Origin: Gambelia wislizenii
Lineage: Eukaryota > Chordata > Lepidosauria > Squamata > Crotaphytidae
Assembly: GCA_030847615.1 (NCBI GenBank)
Contig: JAUMIR010000004.1
Span: 224,687,501 to 224,751,500, forward strand
Direction: 5' to 3'
DNA: 64,000 bases
In this document: one piece after another, positions 19,069 through 29,670 of the stretch
Numbering within the stretch: the first letter of the stretch is position 1
Layout: the number at the start of each line of letters is the position of its first letter
Made by a program: the position numbers and the translations under genes
Notes under the pieces: generated by a model
Told to the model about the DNA's origin: nothing
The model's input: the letters and a program-made list of their open reading frames with translations, nothing else
The model's database searches: none

Positions 19069-20358
19069 AAAGAGACTGATCTTAGATAAGAGCAACCATC
19101 AATAAGTACAGAAGACAATTCCCTTTATTGCTATGTTTTTCACTGTGTGGAGGAGCCAGCGCTTGCAGGGTTGATGGGCAAGGACTTTTTCATTGGTAGG
19201 TATTATAATGTCATCTGCCATCCCATCCCCAGGCTTCCTTGTTCCTTCTGTGTTTAGTTACAATCCTTAGAGTAGCTGGGGAGGGAGCAGACATTTTACC
19301 TTATAGGAATGAGAAATATTTGAGATGGAAGGGGTAGTCTTGAAATGGGAGTTAAGACCCATTAGTTTTACAAAAGACCTATTCTAGGGAGTGATGAAAA
19401 CAGATTGAACTAGTTTGGTGATTTGGACCAAATCAACTCCCTGCATTTTTTGGATTCTCATTGGAGGTGTGGCTAGGCAGACTATCTTGATAAAAAGATA
19501 TACACTTAAAAAATAAAAAGCTATACACTTAATCTTTGATTATCTCCCCAAAGAAAAGTACATCTAAATTATTCCATGGAAAAATGCATGACATTAGGAT
19601 TTCAGTAATTAGAACATAAATAAAATTACTGTTGCCACAGAGATACCAAAATGTAAACTAATTGGGGGAAACGAATTCAGCTGTTTGTACTCCTTATTGT
19701 AAAGATTCCTATTACTTTTTAATACCATCGTTAAATCAACCGAAACATCATAAAATAGTGTGCAAGATTTCAGCTTCTCCAGAGCTTTTCGTCAAGCTGG
19801 AGATGAAGTGAAGCAAAGCAATGAGCAGTTGGTGGAAAAACAGAGGAGAAAATGTGGCCTTGGTGTTGTAGCCATCTGTCTGCTCATTTTGTAATTTCCT
19901 ATAATTTGTTATCTCTTTCAACATTCCACCTTAAAACTGTGACCAAACACAGATTGTGCCTACAGCATTCACTCAGCTTTTACCCCATTGTGCCTCCCAC
20001 CTTTAAACAGCTTATGAAGAGTACTGAAGAATTCAAAAATTTGCTCAAAGTTTTTGGGACATTTTGTTTTTCCTAATAAAGATATTGCCTGCTTGTGAGT
20101 TTTTTAAAAAAAATATTTTTATTGTGAACTAATTGCTTCTACCCAGAGTTTAGAAAATACATTTGGGGAGACTGGAACTCCCAGAACCCTCCAAGCAGTG
20201 TAGTTATGGGATTTATAGTACAAAGGTACTTTTTCCAAGCTCAGGGCCGATTTAAGGAATTTTGCCCCCCCCCCTCCAATGCTTTATTGGTGGGGGGGGA
20301 TATGTTTATCTCAGGTCAATGTAACCTAATCTATTCACAGTACGGGATGTTCAGATTA
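19069..20358. other. Unannotated AT-rich DNA
   Basis: No gene is recognised. A short relic around 20160-20235 (tggaactcccagaaccctcc...) resembles the palindromic hAT miniature elements, and 'cagggccgatttaagg' at 20244 resembles one end of another. Confidence 0.4.
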
Positions 20359-20595
20359 TAGTAGGATGCCCATATCCACAGATTCATTATCGATGGAACA
20401 CAAAACAGCACACCTACCATAGAGTCTTCCTAGCGAATGTGTCTTCTCTAGCCATTTTCTAGGTCCTCCAAGGCAACTCTATGGTATTTTAAACCAGAAG
20501 TCCCATTATTTTCAATGGCATTCATTATTATCCACAGCTTTCAGTATCCACGCCCATCCTAGAACCAATCCCTAGTGGATGAGGGGGGCCTACTG
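20359..20595 (-). mobile_element. Mariner/Tigger-like miniature transposon, family T2 copy 1
   Basis: The ends are tagtaggatgcccatatcc and, inverted, cagtaggcccccctcatcc, inserted at TA on the left. The body shares 'accatagagtctt', 'ctagccattttctaggtcctcc' and 'agaagtcccattattttcaatgg' with the copies at 48370-48600 and 58494-58749. It carries no transposase. The TA target and terminal words suggest a Tc1/mariner-type origin. Confidence 0.7.
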
Positions 20596-20714
20596 CATTA
20601 CATAATTTACTACCAATAATTTAGTTTAAAAACTATATTATAGGCACTAACATAATATTTTTTGTTTATTAGCAATTAACATAATGGTGTAGATTTCCTC
20701 AAAGAAAAGAAAGA

Positions 20715-21333
20715 GTGGCCTGCAAGTAGAACATGAGTTAGCAGTGTGATGCAGCAGCAAAAAAAGCCAATGTGATTCTAGGCTGCATTAATAGGAGTAT
20801 AGTGTCTAGATCAAGGGAAGTAATAGTACCACTCCATTCTGCTTTGGTCAGACCTCACCTGGAATACTGTTTCCAGTTCTGGGCACCACATTTCAAGAAG
20901 GATACTGAGAAGGATGGTGGGAGGTCTTGAAGCCATGACCTATGAGGAGCGGCTTAGGGAGCTGGGTATGTTTAGCCTGGAGAAGAGAAGGTTGAAAGGT
21001 GACATGATAGCAATGTGTAAATATTTGAAGGGATGCCATACTGAGGATGGGGCAAGCTTGTTTTCTGCTGCTCCAGAAACTAGGACATGGAGCAATGGAC
21101 TCAAACTGCAGGAAAAGAGATTGCACCTAAACATTAGGAAGTACTTCGTGACAGTGCTGTTTGGCAGTGGAATACACTGCCTGGGAGTGTGGTGGAGTCT
21201 CCTCCTTTGGAGGTTTTTAAACAGAGGCTGGATGGCCATTGGTTGGGAAATATTTGATTGTGTATTCCTGCAGGGCAGGGGGTTGGACTGGATGGCCCTT
21301 GAGGTCTCTTCCAACTGTATGATTCTATGATTA
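20715..21333 (+). pseudogene. CR1 LINE fragment, 5'-truncated
   Basis: This corresponds to the C-terminal part of CR1 reverse transcriptase plus the 3' end. The blocks 'cagtgtgatgcagcagc', 'gtctagatcaagggaagtaatagtacc', 'ctcacctggaatactgt' and 'gaggagcggcttagggagctgggtatgtttagcctgg' match 32680-33300. It ends with 'tctcttccaactgtatgattctatgatta'. Frames are broken, so it makes no protein. Confidence 0.88.
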
Positions 21334-22336
21334 AGATAGGATGGAAAGGATGAGGAGGACAAAAATTAAGTAACCACAACGTGAGAGTGTTTTGCCACTG
21401 TAATAATTGCATCTCCATGTGCGCAGAGAAAAAATGTTTCTGACTATCTGAACATATATTAAATGAGAAATATAACCCAAACTCACTAACTGATGCAATG
21501 AAAAGGTGCTGACATGGTAAGAGGAACTGAAACATTTACAGCCTTTACCTAAAGACTATGATGTGTGTGAGTTCTGTGTTCATTTTTCAACTTTGCAAAA
21601 CAGTCTAGAAGATGTCCACTTCATGCTACAATGCTATTTAGTGCAGCTGATTTTGCTTTAGGTTTATGCTGCAAGTAACAATACATAAGGTATCTCATGA
21701 AGCACATGTATGAACTAGTCACTGTCTAATTCAGCAGAGGAACATACCACTTACAGTGGAATTATATCACCACTACTTCTCAATGAATTTAGTGTCTTGA
21801 ATAAACACCCATATCTCATTTTTATTTTTGGAGTACATGGGGTTGCCATAAGTCAAAAGGCAACTTGAAGGCACACGTGCACCCACACAAAAATCCCAGT
21901 GAGTTATACCTCCCATCTCTCATTCTCTGTGCCTCAGACCAAGTGGTCTCTCTCTCCCTCTCACCTCCTCCTCCCAGCTCCTGAGGCACCATCTCCAAAC
22001 TCCAGTAGGCTCCTGCTCCCTCCAACTCAGTACCAAGCCTCTGCAAGTGACTGCAAGGAGTCCAGCAGCCACTCAGTCTCCAGCAACTTAATTAACTACC
22101 CCCCACTCACTGTGTATGGCAAGACCCCCTCATGACCCCTGTGGGCCCCTGAGGAGCCCTAGTCACAGTCACTCACCCACGACCAGATTCTCTCTCTCTC
22201 TGTCTCCCCCTCTTCTCTCCTCCTCCCAGGTTCCATAAGATTCATTCCATAAGATAGCTGTGCATAGGGGAGAGCAATTTTAGAAACAAATCATGTAACA
22301 GTCTTGCATATGTCCCACAAATGTATTGAGGAGATT
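21334..22336. other. Unannotated DNA with a SINE tail
   Basis: A SINE 3' tail (ggggttgccataagtcaaaaggcaacttgaaggcacac) lies at about 21838-21890. The stretch 21900-22240 is C/T-rich with repeated CTC and TCTC runs. No gene is recognised. Confidence 0.5.
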
Positions 22337-22552
22337 TTCAAACTACACTGTTATAGTGTTACTATTCCACTTTAACTGCTCTGGCTTCCTCCTGTGGAAT
22401 TCTGGAGTTTGTAGTTTAGTGAGGCCTAAGATCTCTGGCTGAGAGTTGTAAATGCCCCTCCCTAAACTGCAAATCCTAGGATTCAACAGGAGGCAGCCAT
22501 AGCAAATAAAGTGGAATAGTAACACTATAACAGTGTTGTCTGAAAATCTCCT
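22337..22552. mobile_element. Palindromic miniature transposon, family P, copy 1
   Basis: The arms invert onto each other: 'aaactacactgttatagtgttactattccactttaactgc' on the left and 'aataaagtggaatagtaacactataacagtgttgtctg' on the right. 'ctgtggaattctggagtttgtagttta' pairs with 'taaactgcaaatcctaggattcaacagg'. Half of a related element sits inside the SINE at 57643-57984. Confidence 0.75.
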
Positions 22553-23919
22553 AAGACTGAAGGCAGCAATCTGCTTTGTCCTTACCCTGAGAGACCACAT
22601 AAATCCTGAAGGTACAGATCAATTCCTTTTCAAGTTAGGATTTGAGGCTTGTGGTACCTGCAATTAATGCTAAACAAATTGTATGTGTCATGACCCTGTA
22701 TGCAAGAAAAACGGAGGAATGGTAATTAGGCAACTGCTAAATTGTATACTTCCGCATTTCACTTTTTGTATAAACAGTATCTCACCTTCATGGACTGATT
22801 CATTTGTTTTCAGTGTTCTTTTAATTGAAAGAAATATAACTTAACAAAATTCAACAGAACAAAATACAATTTACAGACTGTCAGTATTCCTTAACAAACC
22901 ATGTAATAAACACATATACATACATTTCTTTTTCTAACCTCCAAGTTGAGATGCCATTCCAAAGTCTGACATGAGAACTAGGTTGGTCTAGATTACCTCT
23001 GTTTCCGTTAATAAAAGAAATAAAAAACAATTTGTAATAAAGGAGTCATCAGGACATTCATTTCTGGGAGATTCAAACCCGTTGTGTCAATTTTTCCATG
23101 AGAACTTCTCATATCCACAGTCCAAAGTTAAATTCTGTAGGCCTTTCCATTTTCTCTTGATACACTACATTGATTTGCTAGTAATCTTATGCTGACGTCA
23201 GTGCACATAAATATGGAAAGCCAGAATCAAGCCAAGAACAGTCTATGGTCTTGTCTAAATGGACTGTTTACCCCGTCTTGGCTTCATCTTTGAGCCCTGC
23301 TCTCCTAAATATGCAGGGGTTTTGCCCTGTTTTGCCCTGGGCAGACCTGACAACGACTAGGACACAGATGGGGCTGAGACAGAATTAGTGTTGAGGAATT
23401 AGTGTCCATTTTTTTGGAAACTCTGTAAAATTAAAACTGTTAACTTTCCTCTAGCAAAGCAGCATTGTAAGAAGGTGTGACTCAGTTGTACACTACTTTG
23501 CCCTAAACTCCAAGAAACAAAAGAGGCAGGTAGCTTCAAGTTAAACAACTTAAACATTACTTATGGCTATGCATTTACAGTATATATGCTTTGATCCTAA
23601 ATCCTAATTAAACTAATGAATAGGTCTGGGTAATAGAGAGAGCGAGAGAGCCTCCATCTTGACTCACCATCCTAAAGAGTAGATACAACATGGCTGCTGA
23701 AGAAGACGGTAAGACAGAAAAGCATGGTAACTACAGGAGCTGAAAAGGGACACAATCTCTATATGACCAAGACCAATGGGGTACCCTGGGTCACATGATC
23801 TTGGTGCTTAGTTGCAAACTATGAGAGCAAAAAGGATTTTAACATGGAGGAAATTCTGTCCTACCTGTTACCCTCTTGCAAGAAATTCCTACCTATTACC
23901 CTCTCGCTCTAATGGCAAT
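22553..23919. other. Unannotated AT-rich DNA
   Basis: There is no gene. 'tcttgtctaaatggactg' at about 23251 resembles the end of the GTCTA transposon family, but no partner end was found. The stretch 23640-23890 has the look of LTR sequence, but no TG...CA pair with a duplication was located. Confidence 0.4.
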
Positions 23920-24215
23920 AGAGTGAGTTGGGGGGAGAGAGAATGCTGAATTTTCCCAGCAGTTGGAACAGCCACCACACCGGCCCATTGCTGCAGCTGC
24001 CATCTGCATTGCACTCTCCAGATCCAAGAAGCAGGCCTGCAGCATGTGGCCAGGCTGGCTTCCTGGCTTCAGAGAGTGCAAGGACAAGCTGGCATGGCAG
24101 TCTGGACTCCATCCCATTTCATACCAGTAATGGGGGAGGAATGGGCCAGATCTGCAGCCAGAATATGCCAGCAGGGAGCCAGCATAGTCTGGCCCATGTA
24201 GATGAGTCCTGTATA
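23920..24215 (-). repeat. Interspersed repeat B, copy 2
   Basis: This is the reverse complement of the block at 1483-1830, sharing the 'tggagtccagactgccatgcc' word region and 'gcagatggcagctgcag'. The overlapping 67-138-residue frames on both strands are by-products of its GC-rich composition. Confidence 0.55.
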
Positions 24216-25710
24216 CCTAAACACGATGAAGGTTTAAAAGAATGAATGAAGTAATTAGGAAGTAGTTCGTGGATTTTTTACATGCTTCTTTGTTTCTGAT
24301 CCATTCATTACCCCTCCCTCCCAAAATTATATTTTTTTGAAGTGTCCTTGTAACCACTAGAGATGCTAATTGGCAAAACTGGAGGTGCAAAGAGTTATGG
24401 AATTAGCTGGTTCCTGTACATTCTACTCCCTTTCAGGAGCAGAGCCCATGAATATCAATAGTCTATCAGTACTTGCAAACTCCTTTTTCCTTATTGAATT
24501 CATTTTGTCATGTACAGTATATGCAGTGTCTGTCTCATTCTACCAACACTCCTGGGTCTGTTCAGAACAATTGATAGTCTAATGTCCTGATAAGCTTTGG
24601 GACCATTGCAGCACGTGGATGCAAGGTATTTGGCACAGCTCACCATTCCCTTCTTGAACAGCAAAATTGTAATAGCTCAGGACAAAGAATGTTCTGAAGT
24701 GTTGTCACTTTTACTGCCATGATAGAAGAAATAATTAAAAGTTACATATTTTGTGAATACTGACAGTTTTATCTGCATAAAATCCTAATGGTTTAAAGGT
24801 AATGGAACTGAACAAAAGAGAAAAGAACATTTTGACTCTTAATAATTTTGCAGTTGAAATATGTATGATTCAATAAAAATAACTAAGGGAGCAATCCAGT
24901 TGTGTCCATCCACCACTGGAGTAGCATTGACCAATGGAACAAATTCCCCTTCTATCCTGGAAGAAAACCTGTTTCCCCATCTTCTTTAGATATTTGACCA
25001 CTCTGGAGTAAATCTGAGGGCTTGTGAAGTGGCTACAAGAGGGAGGCAAGGGAAAGGAGAAAAAAATCCATTATGCACATGCAGGTAGAAAAATCTTAGT
25101 GTTACAAAGCTCTTTGTTGTGAAGATATAACAGTGTCAGGGATTTTCTACCAAACCTAATTGCTGTTAGGTAGAAGTCTCTCAAGGAAAAAAAAAAGGTA
25201 ATAATAAAGTTTGCTCTTATGTACAATTTATGAACACTGAAATTGGTATGTGCAAAATGATAAAGAATGTCTTGTTTAATTAAGTACAGTTTGTCAGGCT
25301 AACTTGGAGTCTTTATCACATAGATTATTCTCTGATATTTTAAAACAGTTGAAAATTCCAAGTGTCTTGCTCATTAAATATGAAGGAGCAGTCAGAGTGT
25401 AACAATTTAAATTCCTACTTGTGTTAATAACTGAGTTCATCATGTTGTCTGTGCTCTTCGCAGAAATCATTGGGACTCACAAGTGTTTCACTTTGATTGC
25501 ATCACACCCAAGAATGTTTGTTTGTCTGCTTTTCATGCCAAGTGGCCCTTTTTATAAAAGCTCAGCAGATGCCCACAGCTGTCATGATAGCAGCCTCTAT
25601 GGTGTACCTTCAACAAATCAGGATTGTAAGCTTCAAGTCCATTGAGGCTGCAGCCCTACTATTGATACGTTATGTGGCTTACCATGGACACTAAATACAT
25701 CTCACATTGG
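24216..25710. other. Unannotated AT-rich DNA
   Basis: I see no coding signal or recognisable repeat in this stretch. Confidence 0.4.
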
Positions 25711-25840
25711 GTGTGGGGACCATGTGGCCCTCCTGACATTTTTGGAATGCCACTTCCCCCACCATTGTCTATTTGTTTGCTAGGGTTGATGGGAGTTACA
25801 GTGCAACAGCATCCAGAGGACCACATGTCCCCCACTCAGT
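25711..25840. mobile_element. Palindromic hAT-type miniature element, family H copy 1
   Basis: The ends 'gtgtggggaccatgtggccctcc' and 'ggaccacatgtcccccactc' are inverted copies, with 'gggttgatgggagttacagtgcaacagcatcc' inside. The same layout appears at 60685-60790 and 63684-63822. It is a common squamate miniature element type. Confidence 0.6.
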
Positions 25841-26367
25841 ATTAAATAATAGGACTCATGTTCAGGCAACTGGGCTTGTTTCTCACAACTGTCTGAAAAC
25901 TATGGGGCAGGGGGAAACCTGGTTTGGAGAAATAGATAAAGGCAGGACTTGGTGTCTGAAATATGTTGCACAGCTTTTAAAAGTGTTAGAGCTGCAAAAG
26001 GACTTGCAACCAGCAAGGGTATAACAGCTCCATATGATATATAGATGTTGCTACTCCTTAATAATGTCTCCTGGGACCAGGCATGTGAGTTATTAATAGC
26101 CACCAAATTTTGGCTAGGGCGAAAGGAAAACTCTAGCTGACAGTCCACTTTCTTTTCCTAGAGTATGAATAGAAAGGAAATGGAAATCAAAGAGCTTCTG
26201 CTCAGAGATTTGAGGGTGAAAACTACTCTTGGTTGAGGGCAATATAGCCAAGGAGTAAGCGAGTATTTTTTCCTCCTTAAATATATCATGTCTAATTTGT
26301 TCTTGCCCATTATGCAAACTATCTTGGATCAATGTTTTCCAAATTACGCCTTCTGAATTCTTTCTCC

Positions 26368-26399
<32 letters not shown>

Positions 26400-27119
26400 A
26401 CATATATATATATATATATATATATATAAATTTAGTTATTACATGACTCTGTTTCTATGTATTTTATAGTACAGCCTTGCAGTATGTCATTATGCACATT
26501 TACAGAAATGTCCAGTACAGTGCAATCCGTTATTCTAATTAACAAGTTGCTTATCCCATCTTCCAAACCCACAAGAAAGGTGATAAATATTTTTCACACA
26601 AGGGAAGATTTGGAAAAAGGACACTTTGTCATCTGATCTATCTTCTATAACATGCACACAAGCTTTTCCCTCTGGGATATTAATTATACCCTAAGTACAA
26701 GCCTGTTAATTTAACCCAAAATCCTATGCAGTATGGCTTACCCAGCCAATGACATGGAATTTCTCATAAACCGTAACTCATGAGGACTCCAGCTGCTGAA
26801 AAGAGACACATGTTTCAATTACATTGATTAAGCAGTGAAATTCATCATTCTGAAATAATATTTCTTGTTCTACCTAGGAGGGGAAGAGCGGGGATGGAGG
26901 GAGCGGAGAAAGAGAAGGAAGCTTTCTTTCTCTTTGCATTAGAATTAGGTCTTTGGGCATTTAAAACCAGGGGCTCAGTTACATGGCAGTTTTTATTGCA
27001 ACAGATTGCGCGTTAATGCATTGTCGCACCAGTGCTGCAGAGTTTACATGATTTAGTGTGAAATTGGTTGATCTGTTTAGTTTTCAGCTTTGTAGTTCAC
27101 ACAGACAAAGGTGAGGTGT
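25841..27119. other. Unannotated DNA with (TC)n(TA)n microsatellite
   Basis: A (TC)n run at 26373-26399 is followed by a (TA)n run at 26402-26428. The AT-rich stretch 26720-26880 has few low-complexity words and might be conserved non-coding DNA, but that is a guess. Confidence 0.5.
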
Positions 27120-27495
27120 GTGGCCTCCCAAGCACATCTGGGGGAAGATGCTGGGAAGCTGAGAGGGAGGGAGGGAAAGAGAGAGAAAGCGCTGGCACCT
27201 TTCCCTCCCTCTTCTTCCCAAAACAAGAAGGGTGGGAGGAAGAAGGGAGCCTTTCAGCCACCAAGGAGCCATCCCCCATTGCCGAGAGCTGGCAGGAAGG
27301 AAGACAGGTCTTGAGGATGATCACCCAGCCAGCAGAAGCAATGGAGTCACAGGCTCTCCCTTCGTTCTGCTTCCCTCAAATCCCCCCTTCCCCCTCATCC
27401 TCTCTCTCTCTCTCTCTCTCTCTGACACACACACGCACATGAACGCGATCACAGCAGGGCCAGGGCGAGGGAGTGAACGGCGAGCAGATCGCTAC

Positions 27496-27532
<37 letters not shown>

Positions 27533-27560
27533 ATGCACACACACAGAGGAACAGTAATTA
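27120..27560. repeat. Purine/pyrimidine-rich tract with two (CT)n-(AC)n microsatellites
   Basis: G/A-rich DNA at 27120-27330 leads to (CT)n at 27399-27423 joined to (AC)n at 27425-27437. A second (CT)n at 27494-27516 is joined to (CA)n at 27517-27532. All long frames here are microsatellite artefacts. Confidence 0.8.
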
Positions 27561-27945
27561 TGGCTAAGTGGGGATCCCTCAGCCACAGCAGCCGAGCAAG
27601 CTGGGAGGTAGACAGCTGGGTGATTGGGAATAGCACTGGTATAACAACAGTGGCTGGATCTTTTCGTTTGAGGCTCCTCACATCTCTTGAAAGTCTGCCC
27701 CCTCTACAGTCAATCCAATCAATGACAGCTCAGCTCTGCTGTGGCTGTTTCAGGAAGATTGCTGGTAGTTCCCACAGTCTTTTGCAAAATGGTAGTTCAC
27801 CCAATCGATAGTGCGCTAAGTTACACAACTTTTTTAAAAAGTTGGGAAAAGTTGTGAAAGCCTGTATTATGCTACTTTTGTGTTTTTTAGCTCCCCCTTT
27901 CTGAATGAGGCAACTTTGTAGCGCAATGTGTGGGAACTATTAGGA
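27561..27945. other. Unannotated DNA
   Basis: Nothing is recognised apart from a small inverted word pair 'acaacttttttaaaaagttg' near 27825. Confidence 0.4.
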
Positions 27946-28280
27946 GTGTGAAGTCGAAGGCTTTCATGGCCGGCATCCATAGATTTTCCTTGCTTTTTTT
28001 CCGGGCTGTGGGGCTGTGTTCTGGAAGAGTTTACTTCTGACATTTCACCTGCATCTGTGGCTGGCATCTTCAGAGAATGGTTGGGTAAGAGTCTGGCAGG
28101 GTTATATACTGTGAACTCCTGTTGGGGAGTATATGTAAATTTGTCTGTTTGAATGGTTAGTTTCTGGGTATAGAAATGCAAGGAGGATTAGTGTCTGTTT
28201 GGCTATTGGTTGGTTGATGGCCCATTATCTGCTGGGACAGGGGGATCATCAAAGATATTCTTATTCATTCTGAATTCAGT
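27946..28280 (-). repeat. Penelope-like element repeat with hammerhead-ribozyme-like core
   Basis: The plus strand begins 'gaagtcgaaggctttcatggccggcatcc', the reverse complement of a tail very common in squamate DNA. On the minus strand, a CTGAAGA box (28073-28067), a GCC...GG stem pair and a GAAA box (28046-28043) are arranged like the core of a hammerhead ribozyme. Such ribozymes are known in repeats of Penelope-like retroelements. Assignment to that class is inferred from the core and the GIY-YIG relic just downstream. Confidence 0.5.
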
Positions 28281-28407
28281 CCACTTGATTCAGACTATGG
28301 TGAGAACATTGGTCACCACAGATGTGAACGATGTAGCTGCTGTCCGCAATCATTGAATCTGAAAATTTCTAACATCCACAATTAAAGGAAACAGACCCTT
28401 TGAAGTC

Positions 28408-28472
28408 TTTAATAATAATAATAATAAAATTTATTTCTATCCCGCCCCTCTGCAACGCAATCTTTTACAAAT
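28408..28472 (-). repeat. L2-like LINE 3' tail
   Basis: 'aataataataataataaaatttatttctatcccgcccctctgcaacgcaatc' (given here only as a description of its 5' TAA repeat and CCCGCCCCTCTGC word) matches the 3' ends at 55912-55975 and 58046-58100. It is inserted in or beside the Penelope-like relic. Confidence 0.75.
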
Positions 28473-28499
28473 TGCGGTTCAAAAAATGTAATTTATGTT

Positions 28500-28784
28500 A
28501 TAATCTGGCCCTGTGGTCTTCTTTACGTGGGACAGACATCAAGGAATTTGAGATCATGCATATTAGAGCACAAAAGTAGAACCCGCACTCATAGTTTAGA
28601 CAATCCTTAAGTGGAACACTTTATGGAGAAAAATCATACACTGGAATCATTGAGATTTTTTGTTATGGAGAAATTAAAATCTAATCCATATAACAGACAA
28701 TGTAATCAAACTAGACTTCTCCAAAGGGAAACCTTTTGGATTTTCAAATTACATTCAAGTAGACCCAGTGGTTTGAATAACTGA
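28500..28784 (+). pseudogene. Penelope-like element GIY-YIG endonuclease relic
   Basis: One frame reads through 94 codons with a single stop (TAA, 28608-28610). It begins with a CGLLYVGQTSRNLR segment, the YVGQT signature of the GIY-YIG domain in Penelope-like retroelements. A following VEHFMEKNH segment and an ETFWIFKL-like end match the layout of the domain's C-terminal half. The element nicks target DNA with this domain when alive. No upstream reverse transcriptase was found, so this is a decayed 3' fragment. I recognised the family from the motif, not from an alignment. Confidence 0.75.
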
Positions 28785-29149
28785 GTTGACTTTTCCTCTT
28801 TCTTGTAAATTTAAAGAGTTGCCATTATATTTAAGTTTCCAAAATAAGGGAGACAGATGTCTCTTTAATATCAGTGAATTTCCCTAATTGACATCATTAA
28901 GAAAGAATCAACAGGGTGATTTAAATATCAGACAAGTGAGGGATACAGGCTACACATGGCTGCATAAAGAGGATTGTGTGGAAACAAGTAAATCTGATTG
29001 AGCTGTGATGTAGGTAACTGTTGACTGATGGACTGTAAATTATTCTTAAAATAGTTTAGATGGTTCTAATTTTTAATATTTTATATAGTGAAATTCTACA
29101 TTGATTCTGGATAGAAGTGACAGTATGGCACATTGATAATTGAGATTAA
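28785..29149. other. Sequence between Penelope-like parts
   Basis: AT-rich, no frame. Probably the decayed 3' non-coding part of the same element. Confidence 0.4.
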
Positions 29150-29670
29150 AACACTGAGGAAGACTCCTGTTGAAACAGCTGGCAGAACGCCCGGGGTAGC
29201 CATTTGCTGCTGCTTCTTGTGCTGATCACTGCGGATATACTATTACCGGACTCTTACATCTTTATATATGTACCATCTACTATTGTTCCAGATATTATAG
29301 CTAATTTTCACCTGTTATGTAACTATACATTTGTAAAAGCCATTTCATTCTGTAGAATTCTATGTAAATGCACCTCAACATACATGATATTATAGCATTA
29401 ATGCAGGTTTGAAGTTCTTTTTGCATTAGTAAATGTGGGTAATTTATGTTATATCCTGAATTTACACAATTTTTGAAGCTACATGTGTTAAAGAGTTTCA
29501 TGTTTGTATGATCAGCAGTTACCGACAATCTCAGCATACTCCATATGGCGATAATCGCTATATAAAAACAATTTTGAGTATAATATACACTAGTTAGCAT
29601 ACACCTCAACACGTATCGGATTATAATGAATTTGAGGTTATTTTTGTATTAGTAAATATGTGTGAATTTA
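29150..29670 (+). repeat. Penelope-like 3' region with internal direct repeat
   Basis: A CTGAGGA box (29154-29160) and a TGAAAC box (29171-29176) form a second hammerhead-like core. Downstream, two diverged direct copies lie about 230 bp apart. One is at about 29370-29450 (cacctcaacatac ... ttttgcattagtaaatgtg), the other at about 29603-29669 (cacctcaacacgt ... ttttgtattagtaaatatg). Penelope-like elements often carry tandem or terminal repeats of this kind. Confidence 0.5.

Noticed and set aside
20914..21535. Frames of 133-140 codons on both strands
   Set aside because: They lie in the CR1 fragment. The plus frame is a broken RT end and the minus ones are shadows.
27068..27681. Several 100-124-codon frames
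   Set aside because: They run through (CT)n and (CA)n microsatellites and purine-rich DNA, giving Leu/Ser and Arg/Glu repeats.
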